The notes: generated from the letters alone by a model not told the origin. DNA of 46,979 bases from Trichormus sp. M33_DOE_039 (GCA_015296085.1 DVDT01000002.1:1-46979), one strand, 5' to 3'. Shown: positions 25,658 to 36,031, counted from the first letter of the stretch. Program-made: numbers and translations.

Positions 25658-27778
25658 CTAGTTTCTAGCTCCTTGCTCAAAATTGACTGTACAATCGCTC
25701 TCATCGGGATTTTCTAAGGCTTTCTGCAAGAGACTAATTACTGTATTAATTAACTTATTGGGTTCAAGAGGTTTGGTTAAATGTTCTTTAAATCCCGCTT
25801 GCAGAGGTGGAATTTGGTCATTTTCTGGGGAAAATGCGGTCAGGGCGATCGCAGGAATATTAATCCCCTGTTGTGCTTCTAGGGTGCGTAATTTTTGAAT
25901 TAAGGTGTAACCATCTTGTTCTGCCATCTCTAGATCACTAATCAAGATGTCAGGTTGTGATTGTTCTAATAGTGCTAATGCCGTCTCAGTGGATGTTGCA
26001 GCATTGGCGATCGCTCCATACTCTTCTAACAAGTAAACTAAAGAGTTACAGGTATCAATTTCCTGATCGGCAATTAGAACTTTAATCCCTTTGAGAGAGG
26101 CAGAACCGTTCAAACTATTTTCGTCTTTTGGCTGATTAACAGTCTTTTCTACTGAGCCAATCAGTGGTAGCTGCACAGTAAAGATTGCTCCTTGCCCTTC
26201 TCCTGGACTGTCGGCTGTGATTATACCACCGTGCAACTCTACTAAATGCCTGACGATCGCTAATCCCAAACCTAATCCATTGTGCGATCGTGTGGTGGTG
26301 CTGTCGGCTTGGCGGAAACGCTCAAAGACTTTGGGGAGAAAGTCCTGCACAATCCCAATTCCTGTATCAATGACTTGGATTTGAGCGTAGATAGAGGATT
26401 TAGGCAGATTGAGGTGCAAAGCAGTGGAGGATTTTTGCTTTTCTTGCGCAGGAAGTTCCTGTTGTTTACCTATTAAATGAATTTCTACCTTACCACCTTG
26501 GGGTGTGAATTTAATGGCGTTGGTCAGCAAATTCCAAACGATTTGCTGTAACCTGGCTGGATCACCACCAACTGAACCCAAGGTAGTGTCTAGGGCAGTG
26601 TGTAATTCAATGTCTTTGGTATCAGCTAAGGGACGCACTACCTCTAAAGCTGCTTCGATGACCGAGACGAGATTAACTGCACATAAGTTGAGCCGCAGTT
26701 GCCCCCGAATAATTCTGGAAACATCTAAAATATCTTCAATTAGCTGTACTTGAGTATTAGCGTTGCGTTCAATCGCTTCTAAAGCACGGGCTGTAGCTTT
26801 GGCATCTAGTTTTTTGGCGCGGAGAATTTTTGACCAGCCCAACATGGCTGTCAGGGGTGTACGTAGTTCGTGAGATAGCACCGCCAAAAATTCATCCTTC
26901 ATGCGATTGGTAGCTTCTGCTTCTTGTCTAGCAGTTTGTTCTCGGATGACTTGAGCGCGGATATCTTCAGCTTGCTTACGGGCGGTAATATCTTCTAAAG
27001 TTCCTACATAACCTAATAATTCTCCTTGAGTGGAAAGCATGGGTGAGGAGCGTACTTGTACCCATCGGCAATTACCATCAGTAGTTTGAAATTGGAATTC
27101 TTCTGAATAGTCGCCACCTTTTTGAATATATTCGTTCCAACTAGCTACTGCCCTGTCTCTATCTTCTGGATGAACTGATTCTAACCATTTTGTGTGTACA
27201 CTTTCTGCGGCACTTAAGCCACAAATAGACTGATAGCGGGGGTTAGTATATTTACAACGTCCTTCTGTATCGGTTTCAAAAATACCTACAGGGGAACAGG
27301 TACTTAAACACCGGAATCGTTCCTCACTTTGCCGCAATTCGGCGTTCATGGCAGTGAGTTGAGCTGCTTGGCGTTGGACAGCTTGAGTTTTCTTAAACAG
27401 TTCCACAAATACTGTCACTTTCGACAGTAGAATATCCGATTCTACAGGTTTGAGGAGATAATCTACAGCACCCAAAGCATAGCCTTTAAATAACATTTGA
27501 TCGCTGCTACTAAATGCTGTTAAAAAGATAATCGGAGTCTGACGCGATCTCCCACGGCTACGAATCATAGTAGCCGTTTCAAACCCATCCATCCCTGGCA
27601 TCTGTACATCTAATAAAATTACGGCAAAATCTTGATTTAGAAGACATCTTAAAGCGTCTTCGCCGGTTGTAGCTCGCACTAGATTCGCGCCCAAACGTTC
27701 TAAAATCGCCTCTAGTGCGAGCAAATTTTCCAACTTATCATCCACTAGGAGGATGTTTACTTTGGGTTCGGGCTGCAT
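25658..27778 (-). CDS. Hybrid histidine kinase: REC-PAS-HisKA-HATPase-REC
   Basis: 706 residues, cytosolic. An N-terminal receiver domain (about 5-125) has the phosphoacceptor VILLDVQMPGMDG near 55; a PAS domain with PAC motif follows (about 150-270). The kinase core has AVLSHELRTPLTAM near 300 and the ATP-binding lobe with NLLTNAIKFTPQGG, DTGIGI and GLGLGLAIVRHL (about 420-520). A C-terminal receiver (about 560-680) has the acceptor in ILISDLEMAEQDGY. The first receiver probably regulates the kinase and the last one accepts its phosphate. It is the last gene of a cheR-cheB-kinase operon, starting 4 bases after cheB. The input is unknown. Confidence 0.92.
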   Translation of the reverse strand: MQPEPKVNILLVDDKLENLLALEAILERLGANLVRATTGEDALRCLLNQDFAVILLDVQMPGMDGFETATMIRSRGRSRQTPIIFLTAFSSSDQMLFKGYALGAVDYLLKPVESDILLSKVTVFVELFKKTQAVQRQAAQLTAMNAELRQSEERFRCLSTCSPVGIFETDTEGRCKYTNPRYQSICGLSAAESVHTKWLESVHPEDRDRAVASWNEYIQKGGDYSEEFQFQTTDGNCRWVQVRSSPMLSTQGELLGYVGTLEDITARKQAEDIRAQVIREQTARQEAEATNRMKDEFLAVLSHELRTPLTAMLGWSKILRAKKLDAKATARALEAIERNANTQVQLIEDILDVSRIIRGQLRLNLCAVNLVSVIEAALEVVRPLADTKDIELHTALDTTLGSVGGDPARLQQIVWNLLTNAIKFTPQGGKVEIHLIGKQQELPAQEKQKSSTALHLNLPKSSIYAQIQVIDTGIGIVQDFLPKVFERFRQADSTTTRSHNGLGLGLAIVRHLVELHGGIITADSPGEGQGAIFTVQLPLIGSVEKTVNQPKDENSLNGSASLKGIKVLIADQEIDTCNSLVYLLEEYGAIANAATSTETALALLEQSQPDILISDLEMAEQDGYTLIQKLRTLEAQQGINIPAIALTAFSPENDQIPPLQAGFKEHLTKPLEPNKLINTVISLLQKALENPDESDCTVNFEQGARN

Positions 27779-27782
27779 GATT

Positions 27783-28355
27783 TCAGTTCCCTATAGAATG
27801 ACAAAGATTGACTAATAAATTAGAAATATCTGATAATCCCAGAATCCAATCTACTGCTACATCAGCAATAGCGGCGGCAGGCATAATTGGACTTTGGGCT
27901 GTACTCGGCTCTTGTACGATGGTAATACCTCCCCGTGCTTTGATTTTTTTTAGACCTTGTGCGCCATCCTGATTTGCCCCTGTTAATATGAGACCAATAA
28001 CCCGTTCCCCATAGGTATCGGCAGCTGATTCAAACAGTACATCGATTGAAGGTCTGGCATAAGAAACAGGTTGATCTATGGAAAGAGCAAAATGATCGGT
28101 TTCGACCAGCAAATGATAATCCGGTGGTGCTAAATATACTCTACCGGGGATAATTTCATCTTTATCTTCTACCTCTTGAATAGGCAATAGTGTGTATGTT
28201 TGCAGTAATGCCTTAAGGGCTGTGCCAGATTCCTTATGACGATGCTGTACGATGGCGATCGCAGCGGGAAAATTTGGTGGTAAATCACCGAGAATATTTT
28301 GCAACGCTGATAATCCCCCCAAAGAAGTTCCCATTACGACAATTTTAAAATACAC
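27783..28355 (-). CDS. CheB-type methylesterase, catalytic domain only
   Basis: 190 residues of the CheB catalytic domain, without a receiver domain. The serine-type triad is visible: Ser in GTSLGGLSALQ near residue 10, His in IVQHRH near 38 and Asp in LTGANQDGAQG near 132. In chemotaxis CheB removes methyl groups from, or deamidates, receptor glutamates. No methyl-accepting protein is nearby, so the target may be the hybrid kinases or something encoded elsewhere. The GTG start overlaps the cheR stop codon by one base (TAGTG), which implies translational coupling, and the kinase follows after 4 bases. Confidence 0.9.
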   Translation of the reverse strand: MYFKIVVMGTSLGGLSALQNILGDLPPNFPAAIAIVQHRHKESGTALKALLQTYTLLPIQEVEDKDEIIPGRVYLAPPDYHLLVETDHFALSIDQPVSYARPSIDVLFESAADTYGERVIGLILTGANQDGAQGLKKIKARGGITIVQEPSTAQSPIMPAAAIADVAVDWILGLSDISNLLVNLCHSIGN

Positions 28356-29185
28356 TAGTTCAGCCTCCGGTAAAGTTTTTCACCTTTAGCTATCTCTTCA
28401 TAGTATTGCTCATAAGGGGTAAATCTCAGTGATTCCTGTTTACCTAAACCCAAAATACCAAAAGTACACAAACTGTTATGAAATAGGGTATGTACTTGTT
28501 TTTGTAATACCTGATTGAAATATATTAAAACATTGCGGCAGAATATCACATTGAACTCATTGAAAGAACTATCGGTGGCTAGATTATGCTGGGCAAAGAT
28601 GACATTTTCTTTTAATGAAGTCCGAAAAATCGCATGATCATAAGCTGCTGTGTAATAGCTGGAAAAACATTGCTTACCGCCTGCCTTTAAGTAAAGTTGA
28701 GTATACTCCTGCATCAGTTTGAGTGAAAAAATCCCACTTTTGGCAGTTTGCAAGACTTTTTCGTTAGTATCTGTAGCATATATCCGGCAACGATGATAAA
28801 GGTTTTCCTCTTGGAGTAAAATTGCCATTGAATACACTTCTTCCCCAGTAGAACAGCCAGCGTGCCAGATGCGAATAAAAGGATAAGTTTTCAGAAGTGG
28901 TATGACTTTATGCCGGAAAGTCAAATAAAAACTGGGATCACGGAACATTGATGTAACGTTGACGGTGAGATGCACCAAAAATCGCTCCAAACAGGTGCGA
29001 TCGTGGAGTAACTTTTCTTGTAATGCAGAAATATTCTTTAAACCCTGAGAGTGTATAAAGCTAAGAATCCGCCTTTTGAGGGAAGCCAGGGCATAATTAC
29101 GGAAGTCATAACCGTAGTATTGGTATAGTCCTTCCAATAGCAACTGAATTTCAATGTCCTCTAAGCTGGGTTTGGGCAAAATCAT
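28355..29185 (-). CDS. CheR-type protein methyltransferase
   Basis: 276 residues. The N-terminal helical domain (about 5-75, YGYDFRNYALASLKRRILSFI) and the SAM-binding domain with IRIWHAGCSTGEEVYSMAIL near 110 and the VIFCRNVLIYF segment near 215 identify it as CheR. It methylates glutamates on chemoreceptor-like proteins with S-adenosylmethionine. It heads the cheR-cheB-kinase operon. The upstream spacer of 254 bases holds a terminator hairpin that separates it from the large hybrid kinase gene on the same strand. As with CheB, its substrate in this cluster is unknown. Confidence 0.92.
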   Translation of the reverse strand: MILPKPSLEDIEIQLLLEGLYQYYGYDFRNYALASLKRRILSFIHSQGLKNISALQEKLLHDRTCLERFLVHLTVNVTSMFRDPSFYLTFRHKVIPLLKTYPFIRIWHAGCSTGEEVYSMAILLQEENLYHRCRIYATDTNEKVLQTAKSGIFSLKLMQEYTQLYLKAGGKQCFSSYYTAAYDHAIFRTSLKENVIFAQHNLATDSSFNEFNVIFCRNVLIYFNQVLQKQVHTLFHNSLCTFGILGLGKQESLRFTPYEQYYEEIAKGEKLYRRLN

Positions 29186-29270
29186 AATGAGGATGGCGAA
29201 TATATAGCAATCCTAAAACATTCATTTTCATGAATGACTCTGCTGAGATGGGAAAATTCTTCTAAACCAC

Positions 29271-29299
29271 AAAAATCCCCCTGAAAGTCAGGGGGGATT
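29271..29299 (-). terminator. Terminator after the large hybrid kinase gene
   Basis: AATCCCCCTGA (29274-29284) and TCAGGGGGGATT (29288-29299) form a strong GC-rich stem with a 3-nt loop. On the minus strand the stem is followed by TTTTTG. It ends the 29440-33018 unit and makes cheR-cheB-kinase a separate transcript. Confidence 0.8.
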
Positions 29300-29439
29300 A
29301 ATTTCTAGGAGGGCGTTTGATATTTATGTATCATCTGATAGGGGTAAAGTTATGCAATCAAGTGAAAGTATTTAGATTTGGGGATTAGGAACTTATCAAC
29401 GCAGAAGGGTGTTGACTGCATCTGACATCCAAGTTGGTA

Positions 29440-32400
29440 TTACCTATACAACCAAACTCTTAGCAACGATAGCAACTGTTCTGTATCTACAGGTTTGGTG
29501 ATGTAATCAGAAGCACCGGCGGCGATGCACTTTTCGCGATCGCCTGGCATGGCTTTGGCGGTGAGAGCAATAATTGGTAGGGTGCGAAACTGCGGTTGCT
29601 GGCGAATGCAACGGGTGGTTTCATAACCATCCATTTCTGGCATCATCACATCCATTAAGATGACATCAATATTAGGGTTGGCTTGTAGAGTCTTAATCCC
29701 ATCTTGACCGTTTTCAGCAAATAAAACTTGCATTTGATAGCTTTCTAAGAGACTAGTCAAAGCAAAAATATTTCGCAGATCATCGTCGATGATCAAAATC
29801 TGGCGATGAGCTAGCACCGGATCTGTTTGTTGTAGTTGTTCTAGAATTTGGCGTTTGGCTGGGGGTAGGTTGGCTTGGACTCGATGTAAAAATAAAGCTG
29901 TTTCATCTAACAACCTTTCTGGCGATCGCACATTTTTGATAATGATTGTCTCTGCTAATCTCCTGAGTTGGGTTTCTTCATGACGAGACAGTTCTTTGCC
30001 GGTGTAAACAATAATTGGCAGTTTTAAGAGGTTGGGTTCTTGTTTAATGTATTCAATCAGTGCTAAACCTGTCATGTCAGGTAAACCTAAATCTAAGACA
30101 ATGCAATCAAACTGCTGCGTTTTTAAAATCTCTAGCGCGGCTCTTCCTGTACCTACAGCTGTACTCTGGACATCACTGTTACCAATCAGTTCAATAATAC
30201 TTTGAGCTTGTACAGGGTCATCTTCTATGATTAAGAGATGTTTGACTTTGCGAGCGATAAAGCTTTTCATCTCCGTAAATACCTGATCGAGTGCTGCTGG
30301 TGATACAGGCTTTTGTAAGTAAGTGATCGCTCCCAGCTGTAAACCTCGTTTTTGTCTATCATCTACAGACATAATGTGGACTGGAATATGTCTAGTTTGA
30401 GGATCGTGTTTCAACCGATCTAACAGTGTCCACCCGTCTACATCTGGGAGATTAATATCTAAAGTGATGGCTTCTGGTTGATACTGTTGCGCTAAGGCTA
30501 AAGCCTGTCTGCTGTTTTCTGCAACTATGACTTTAAAGCCTTGTTGCTGTGCCATATCTAGTAAAATTCGGGCAAATTTCTCATCATCTTCCACGATTAA
30601 CAATACATGATCGCCTGGTTGAATTTTTTGGCGATCGTCGGGAATTTGGCTGGGAGAAGCTTCAACTAGTCTCGGTGCAACGGTTTCTTGCACCATAGTT
30701 GCTGGAGGTGATGCAGCTAAAGGTGGTGTTTTTTCAGTATTGGGATAAGTCTGGGGTATATAAAGTGTAAAGGTACTCCCCTGATTGGGTTGACTGACAA
30801 GTTCTAAGCTCCCACCTAACATATGTGCTAGTTCGCGGCTGATAGACAAGCCTAAGCCAGTTCCTCCGTACTTACGGCTATTTGTTCCGTCCGCCTGCTG
30901 AAATGCTTCAAAGACAATCTGTTGCTTATCAGCTGGAATCCCGATACCTGTATCACTGACAGCAAAAGCAATCATCGGATTTTCAGGATTGAGTGTAGCC
31001 ATCTTCATCGTTAAAGTTACGCTGCCTTGCTCGGTAAACTTAAAAGCGTTGGCTAAAAGATTCTTCAGGATTTGTTGCAAGCGTTTAGGATCACTGATAA
31101 TTGTGGCGGGCAAGTTCTCATCTCTTTGAATGCTAAAGTTCAGTGCTTTACTGTGCGCTATTTGTGCAAAAGTTCTTTCTAAGTAATTATGTAAATCGGT
31201 AAATTTGATTGATTCTAAATTTACAGCTAAAGTCCCTGATTCAATTTTGGCTATGTCTAAAATATCATTAATTAGCTCTAATAAATCATTGCCAGCCGAA
31301 TTAATTGTTTGACTATATTCTACTTGTTTGGCAGTTAAATTACCTCCGCTATTATCAGCTAAAATCTTAGATAGAATCAACAAACTATTGAGTGGTGTCC
31401 GCAATTCATGGGACATATTCGCCAGAAATTGAGATTTATATTTAGAAGATAAAAGTAACTGCTGAGTTTTCTCTTCTAAAGACTGCCTAGCTTGTTCAAT
31501 TTCTTGACTTTTACGAGCGACCTCTTGGTTTTGAACTTCTAATAATTCAGCTTTTTCTTCTAACTCTTCATTGAGTTGTTGTAGTTCTTCATTGGACTGT
31601 TGTAATTCTTCTTGCTGCTGTTTTAGAAGTAATTCTGAGGTTTCAAGTTCTTGGGTCTGATGTTCTAACAGTTGATTACTTTGCTTGAGTTCATTGGCTA
31701 AATCTATAGATTCTTCCAATAAATACTGCGTTTGCAAGTTAGCATTAATATTGTTTAAAAATACACCTAAAATTTCTGCGAATTGCTCTAGAAAATTCAA
31801 CTGTAATGCGTTAAATCTTTCTAATGAAGCTAGTTCAATAACAGCATTGACTTTATTTTCAAAGACAATTGGTAATACGATAATATTGAGTGGCAGAGTT
31901 GACCCCAAACCTGAACTAATACTAATGTAATCTGGAGGTACTTCCGTTAATAATATTCTTTGTTTTTCTAAAGCCGATTGTCCTACTAATCCCTCACCTA
32001 AACGAAACTGATTAGCAAGATGTTTACGTTCATTATAAGCGTAGCTACTTAGCAGTTTCAGTACTGGTTCTTGGTCAATTTCCTCCATTATGTAAAATAC
32101 ACTTTGCTGCGCGCCAACCAGCGGTGTAAGTTTGGATAAAATCAACTGTGCTAAACTTTCACGATGGCGTTGTCCTTGCAGTATTTGGGTAAATTCAGCC
32201 AAATTAGATTTCAGCCAATTTTGTTCTGAGTTTTGTTGATAGGAGACGCGTAGATTCTCCACCATTTGGTTAAAAGTCCGAGTTAATACACCAATTTCAT
32301 CTAGGCGATTGCTATGTGGTAGACTGACTGATAAATCTCCATTAGCCATAATTTCTGCTGCCCTAGAAATTTGTCGTAAAGGTGTGGAAATATGGCGAGT

Positions 32401-33018
32401 TAACAAAAATCCAATTACAGCTAAAACCAAAGATATCAAAGGAATACTATAAGTAATGCTAGCTAATGTCTGATTAGCAGCAGCCTGTGCTTGGCTCGTT
32501 CGTAAGTCTAATAGTTTTAATTCTTCTACTTTCATTTGCTCAGTGATGCTAGTAATCCTGAGCATTATTTTCTGGCCTTTATCGGTGAGTATTGCTTCTC
32601 TAGCTGCTTCTAAGCCTTGCTTTTGTCGCAAATCAATTACTTCTTGCATGACAATCATTCTCTGATTGATTAATGGTTCTAACTTATCAATCAGACGTTG
32701 TTGTTTGGGATTATCTACAGTGAGGTTTACTAGTTCTGTAACTTTTTGATCCAGAAGTTTTGTATTTTCTAAATAAGGTTTTAAATAGCTTTGTTCCCCT
32801 GTAATAATGTAACCTCTTTGTCCAGTTTCAGCTTGAGTTAATCGACTGCTAAGTTCTTCTATTTTACTGAGAACTTGATATGTATGTTTTTCTCTTCGTG
32901 AAGCAGCTATTAATTCTTTGGTACTTCCGTAGGAGAAGAAACCTATTGCACTCAATATTGCTATGCTCAAGCTAAAACCTGTGCCAATTTTCGAGCCAAT
33001 TTTTAAGCGGTTCAACAT
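29440..33018 (-). CDS. Large hybrid histidine kinase: CHASE3-HAMP-GAF-HisKA-HATPase-REC-REC-REC
   Basis: 1192 residues. A membrane helix (about 12-30), a CHASE3-type sensor (about 38-180, with TQAETGQRGYIITGEQSYL), a second helix (about 188-207), and HAMP (about 208-262) form the membrane half. A GAF domain (about 285-425) is followed by a long Glu/Gln-rich coiled coil (about 430-520). The kinase core has NMSHELRTPLNSLL near 530 and ATP-lobe motifs NLLANAFKFTE, DTGIGI and GGTGLGLSISREL. Three receivers follow (about 810-925, 930-1045 and 1075-1190) with acceptors ITLDINLPDVDG, IVLDLGLPDMTG and ILMDVMMPEMDG. It probably signals from outside the membrane to a phosphorelay. It precedes cheR-cheB-kinase on the same strand but has its own terminator. 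Confidence 0.93.
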   Translation of the reverse strand: MLNRLKIGSKIGTGFSLSIAILSAIGFFSYGSTKELIAASRREKHTYQVLSKIEELSSRLTQAETGQRGYIITGEQSYLKPYLENTKLLDQKVTELVNLTVDNPKQQRLIDKLEPLINQRMIVMQEVIDLRQKQGLEAAREAILTDKGQKIMLRITSITEQMKVEELKLLDLRTSQAQAAANQTLASITYSIPLISLVLAVIGFLLTRHISTPLRQISRAAEIMANGDLSVSLPHSNRLDEIGVLTRTFNQMVENLRVSYQQNSEQNWLKSNLAEFTQILQGQRHRESLAQLILSKLTPLVGAQQSVFYIMEEIDQEPVLKLLSSYAYNERKHLANQFRLGEGLVGQSALEKQRILLTEVPPDYISISSGLGSTLPLNIIVLPIVFENKVNAVIELASLERFNALQLNFLEQFAEILGVFLNNINANLQTQYLLEESIDLANELKQSNQLLEHQTQELETSELLLKQQQEELQQSNEELQQLNEELEEKAELLEVQNQEVARKSQEIEQARQSLEEKTQQLLLSSKYKSQFLANMSHELRTPLNSLLILSKILADNSGGNLTAKQVEYSQTINSAGNDLLELINDILDIAKIESGTLAVNLESIKFTDLHNYLERTFAQIAHSKALNFSIQRDENLPATIISDPKRLQQILKNLLANAFKFTEQGSVTLTMKMATLNPENPMIAFAVSDTGIGIPADKQQIVFEAFQQADGTNSRKYGGTGLGLSISRELAHMLGGSLELVSQPNQGSTFTLYIPQTYPNTEKTPPLAASPPATMVQETVAPRLVEASPSQIPDDRQKIQPGDHVLLIVEDDEKFARILLDMAQQQGFKVIVAENSRQALALAQQYQPEAITLDINLPDVDGWTLLDRLKHDPQTRHIPVHIMSVDDRQKRGLQLGAITYLQKPVSPAALDQVFTEMKSFIARKVKHLLIIEDDPVQAQSIIELIGNSDVQSTAVGTGRAALEILKTQQFDCIVLDLGLPDMTGLALIEYIKQEPNLLKLPIIVYTGKELSRHEETQLRRLAETIIIKNVRSPERLLDETALFLHRVQANLPPAKRQILEQLQQTDPVLAHRQILIIDDDLRNIFALTSLLESYQMQVLFAENGQDGIKTLQANPNIDVILMDVMMPEMDGYETTRCIRQQPQFRTLPIIALTAKAMPGDREKCIAAGASDYITKPVDTEQLLSLLRVWLYR

Positions 33019-33313
33019 TATTACTTAGTAATTGTGATTCAAATTAATTTTTATATTCAATCAGCAAAACTGACTGAATATAAATCCCATAGCATGGAAA
33101 GTTACACTCAACAAAATATTGTGCAACTGCAAAGTGGTAATAGTAAATATTCTAACTCCCTATTTGCAGCATTAAAATCACTACTGGTATTTACTGTTTA
33201 CATCTGATTGTCATGAAAGTTACAAATTTGATTGTAAGCATGAGATGATTTTGAACAGAAATTCTATGTTTACTAGAACTAGTGCTTAAGTATAAAAATT
33301 CGTGGGATGTGAT

Positions 33314-34015
33314 ATGTTCAGTAAATTTTGCATATTAATGCTAAGTAATTTAGTAACTTTTTTATCTAGTACATTAATATTGTCTACCGCCTCTGTAGCA
33401 GAATCTACTGTCAATACAGTGCCAACGACAAGTCCCACACTGTTAACACAGGCTAGGTTAAATTCACCTTTGGAACAGCAAGTAGTTCAAGAAATGAACA
33501 AAGTGCGGACAAATCCCAAAGCTTATATTCCTGTCATGGAAAATTATCGCCAACGCTTCCAAGGTAATAAGGTGAAAATTGGTAGCAATACTTACTTAGT
33601 GACGCAAGAAGGAGTCAAAGCTGTCGATGAAGCGATCGCCTTTCTCAAGTCAGTCCGTCCTGTAGGGAAATTAAGTATATCTAAGGGAATGTCTTTAGCA
33701 GCTAAGGATCATGTCAAAGATCAAAGTTCCAAAGGTTTAACTGGTCATAATGGTAGTGACGGTAGCACACCTGCCACTCGCATCAGTCGTTATGGTAAGT
33801 GGCAAACTACAGCCGCCGAAAATATCAGCTACGGCCCTAACACCGCACAAGATATTGTGATGCAATTAATTATTGATGATGGAGTTCCATCACGCGGTCA
33901 CCGCACTAATATTTTTAATAGTAATTTTAAGGTGACTGGTGTTGCCTACGGTACTCATAAGATTTATAGAACTATGTGTGTGATTACTTATGCTGGTGGC
34001 TATCAAGAAAAATAG
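33314..34015 (+). CDS. Secreted CAP/SCP-domain protein
   Basis: About 233 residues. An N-terminal signal peptide (about 1-31; [19 protein letters not shown], then ASVAES) leads to a CAP domain like plant PR-1 and animal venom proteins: [19 protein letters not shown] near 55, [20 protein letters not shown] near 135 and [13 protein letters not shown] near 175, then [13 protein letters not shown] near 200. The paired His in HNG and GHRTNIF match the family's metal-binding pocket. The role of bacterial CAP proteins is poorly defined. The ATG at 33314 is preferred to a GTG at 33302, as it begins directly at the signal peptide. It is divergent from the large kinase gene. Confidence 0.87.
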   Translation: MFSKFCILMLSNLVTFLSSTLILSTASVAESTVNTVPTTSPTLLTQARLNSPLEQQVVQEMNKVRTNPKAYIPVMENYRQRFQGNKVKIGSNTYLVTQEGVKAVDEAIAFLKSVRPVGKLSISKGMSLAAKDHVKDQSSKGLTGHNGSDGSTPATRISRYGKWQTTAAENISYGPNTAQDIVMQLIIDDGVPSRGHRTNIFNSNFKVTGVAYGTHKIYRTMCVITYAGGYQEK

Positions 34016-34795
34016 ATTATTTAATAGTCAAAAATAATTTTTCTAAATTAATCAATCTTAAGACTGTTGATGTAGAGTACACAGTTAAAATAAAGGCGGA
34101 GTTACCCGCCACTTCTATTTACCATTTTTGATTAATTAGGTACTTGTGATTATCGGATATACATATGAAGACTATATGACAAAGATGTGCCATTCTTTTG
34201 TTTCCAGAATCTGCTTCAGAAGAAATCATAAAGATCATATTTCTCTACTCATCAGACTGTAAATAGTAAAAATTTTCACAAAAATTTATATATTATTCTC
34301 ATTTAAGTATATAAAAGTTTATAAAATCTGTTGTCTTTTACAACTTTATGTTTGAGGATTTCCTGTTAATAGGAGGCGACAGCTATAAATGATGATAATA
34401 ATTTTTATAATTAAATTTAAATAAATACGGAAATTTAATATAGATTTTTAGATATTGCTCATTATTTTAGCATTCCTTAACTTTTTTCTAATTAAAAATA
34501 TTAAACATAGATTAAAAATAATCAATAACATCACCAATTGTGAATTTAATCGGGCATTATTGAGAGTAAGCTTAATTATTGAAACCTAGTTGAAAAGTTA
34601 AGTAAATAAGCCACAACACAACTTAAAAAATCATTAGTTTTTCAGCTAATTACTTTTGTAAGTGTTATTAACTAATGGTGAAAAGTTGATTAGTGCTAGC
34701 TTAATTACTAGGTTGTTGAGCAAAGTGGTGACAATCTCATCAGCATTAACTACTAAAGATTCAACACCAAGCAACCTTAACAACAAGAAGTAACA
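34016..34795. other. Long AT-rich intergenic region
   Basis: About 780 bases with no supported gene. GGCGG (34095-34099) and CCGCC (34106-34110) make a small hairpin about 80 bases past the CAP stop, a weak terminator candidate. AGGAGG at 34371-34376 precedes a short frame at 34389-34424 (MMIIIFIIKFK), too short to call. The remainder should hold the promoter and leader of the stress-protein gene. Confidence 0.5.
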
Positions 34796-35647
34796 ATGAT
34801 AGAAAAAATTTTGCTAGCGGTTTCTGGATTAGGACACGCCGAAGAAATGCTCAAAACTTTGAAGGAAGTGCCTTCAATCCAAAATGCCAAAGTTACAGTT
34901 CTGCACGTTGTTTCTCCTCAAAGCACTTCGGCAGCAATGACGGATAAATGGGAAGAAGGGGGTAAAATTCTGGCAAATGCCATTCAATCTTTGAATTTAG
35001 ATCCCTCTCAGGTATCTTCCATTTTGCGTCAAGGTGATCCTAAAGATGTTGTCTGCCAAGTAGCAGATGAAATCGATGCTGACCTAATTATTATGGGTTC
35101 ACGTGGACTTAAACGTCTACAATCAATTTTATCGAACTCAGTCAGTCAGTATGTTTTCCAACTTTCTTCTCGCCCCATGTTATTAGTTAAGGATGACATT
35201 TATGTCAAAAGAATTAAGCGTATCATGGTGGCGATGGATAACTCTGATGCAGCTAAACACTGCTTAAATCTGGCTTTGTTCTTACTGCGGGGTATTCAAG
35301 GTAGTCAATTAATTTTGGCTAATGTTACTACTGATTTGCGTGGTAAAACCTCAGAAGTGACTGAAATTAGTCCAGATAAAAATCCAGTTTTAGCCGCAGC
35401 AGTAGCAGAAGCACAAAAGTACGATGTCTCAACTCGCTGCTATACCAGTAGTGGTAGACCTGGAGAAGAAATTTGCCACTTGGCGGAAGATTTGAGTGTA
35501 GATTTACTGTTACTTGGTTCTCCCGATCGCCGTCCATCAGTAGCGAAGAGTTTTGTCGATATCGATAGGCTCATCGGTGCTTCTTTATCAGACTATGTGC
35601 GTGTCAATGCAACTTGTCCTGTTTTATTAGCGCGGACAACTGGCTAA
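34796..35647 (+). CDS. Tandem universal stress protein
   Basis: 283 residues: two universal stress protein domains in tandem (about 1-140 and 142-283). Domain 1 has the ATP-type motif DLIIMGSRGLKRLQSILSNS followed by PMLLVK; domain 2 has LLLLGSPDRRPSVAKSFVD and ends CPVLLAR. The first keeps the G-x2-G-x9-G-S nucleotide pattern better than the second. Such proteins sense stress or bind nucleotides in the cytosol; no specific substrate is known. It has an unusually long 780-base upstream spacer and is followed by a bidirectional hairpin terminator. It is a single gene. Confidence 0.9.
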   Translation: MIEKILLAVSGLGHAEEMLKTLKEVPSIQNAKVTVLHVVSPQSTSAAMTDKWEEGGKILANAIQSLNLDPSQVSSILRQGDPKDVVCQVADEIDADLIIMGSRGLKRLQSILSNSVSQYVFQLSSRPMLLVKDDIYVKRIKRIMVAMDNSDAAKHCLNLALFLLRGIQGSQLILANVTTDLRGKTSEVTEISPDKNPVLAAAVAEAQKYDVSTRCYTSSGRPGEEICHLAEDLSVDLLLLGSPDRRPSVAKSFVDIDRLIGASLSDYVRVNATCPVLLARTTG

Positions 35648-35740
35648 TACAATTTTGGATTTTGGATTAGGGATTACCTTTCCTGATCTGATGAATATCT
35701 CTATCTCCATCCTTTTTAAGCATAGCGGTTGGTCAAATAA

Positions 35741-35774
35741 AAGCCCCTACACCATGCGGTAATAGGGGTTTTTT
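35741..35774. terminator. Bidirectional terminator between the stress protein and psbM
   Basis: CCCCTA (35744-35749) and TAGGGG (35763-35768) form a stem around CACCATGCGGTAA. On the plus strand six T follow; on the minus strand the stem is followed by CTTTTAT. It serves the convergent stress-protein and psbM genes. Confidence 0.75.
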
Positions 35775-35792
35775 ACTTGGAACAAAAAATGA

Positions 35793-35909
35793 TCAAGTAT
35801 CTTTTTTACCTTCGCGGCTGGCAGTTTGGATGTAAAGAATTATTAAAAATACAGAGGGAACTAGTACGAACAGAATGCTCGCTACGAACCCTAGGTCATT
35901 AACTTGCAT
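35793..35909 (-). CDS. psbM: Photosystem II reaction-center protein PsbM
   Basis: 38 residues. It starts with [20 protein letters not shown], the conserved N-terminus of PsbM, and is a single membrane helix (about 6-27) with a polar C-terminus ([10 protein letters not shown]). PsbM sits at the dimer interface of photosystem II. It is the last of four minus-strand genes here (tgt, psbK, ferredoxin, psbM), 123 bases after the ferredoxin stop. The ATG at 35909 is preceded only by a weak GAGAGG. A hairpin terminator follows the stop. Confidence 0.97.
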   Translation of the reverse strand: MQVNDLGFVASILFVLVPSVFLIILYIQTASREGKKDT

Positions 35910-36031
35910 GGCAAGGAAGCCTCTCTCTAATTTCCAGTCAACAATTTTAGGATAGCATCATCAATGCCAGTGTTAGCTCTTTTTTTTACTGACTTGACTG
36001 CAAAAGTTTATGCGAGGCAAAATCAACAAAA

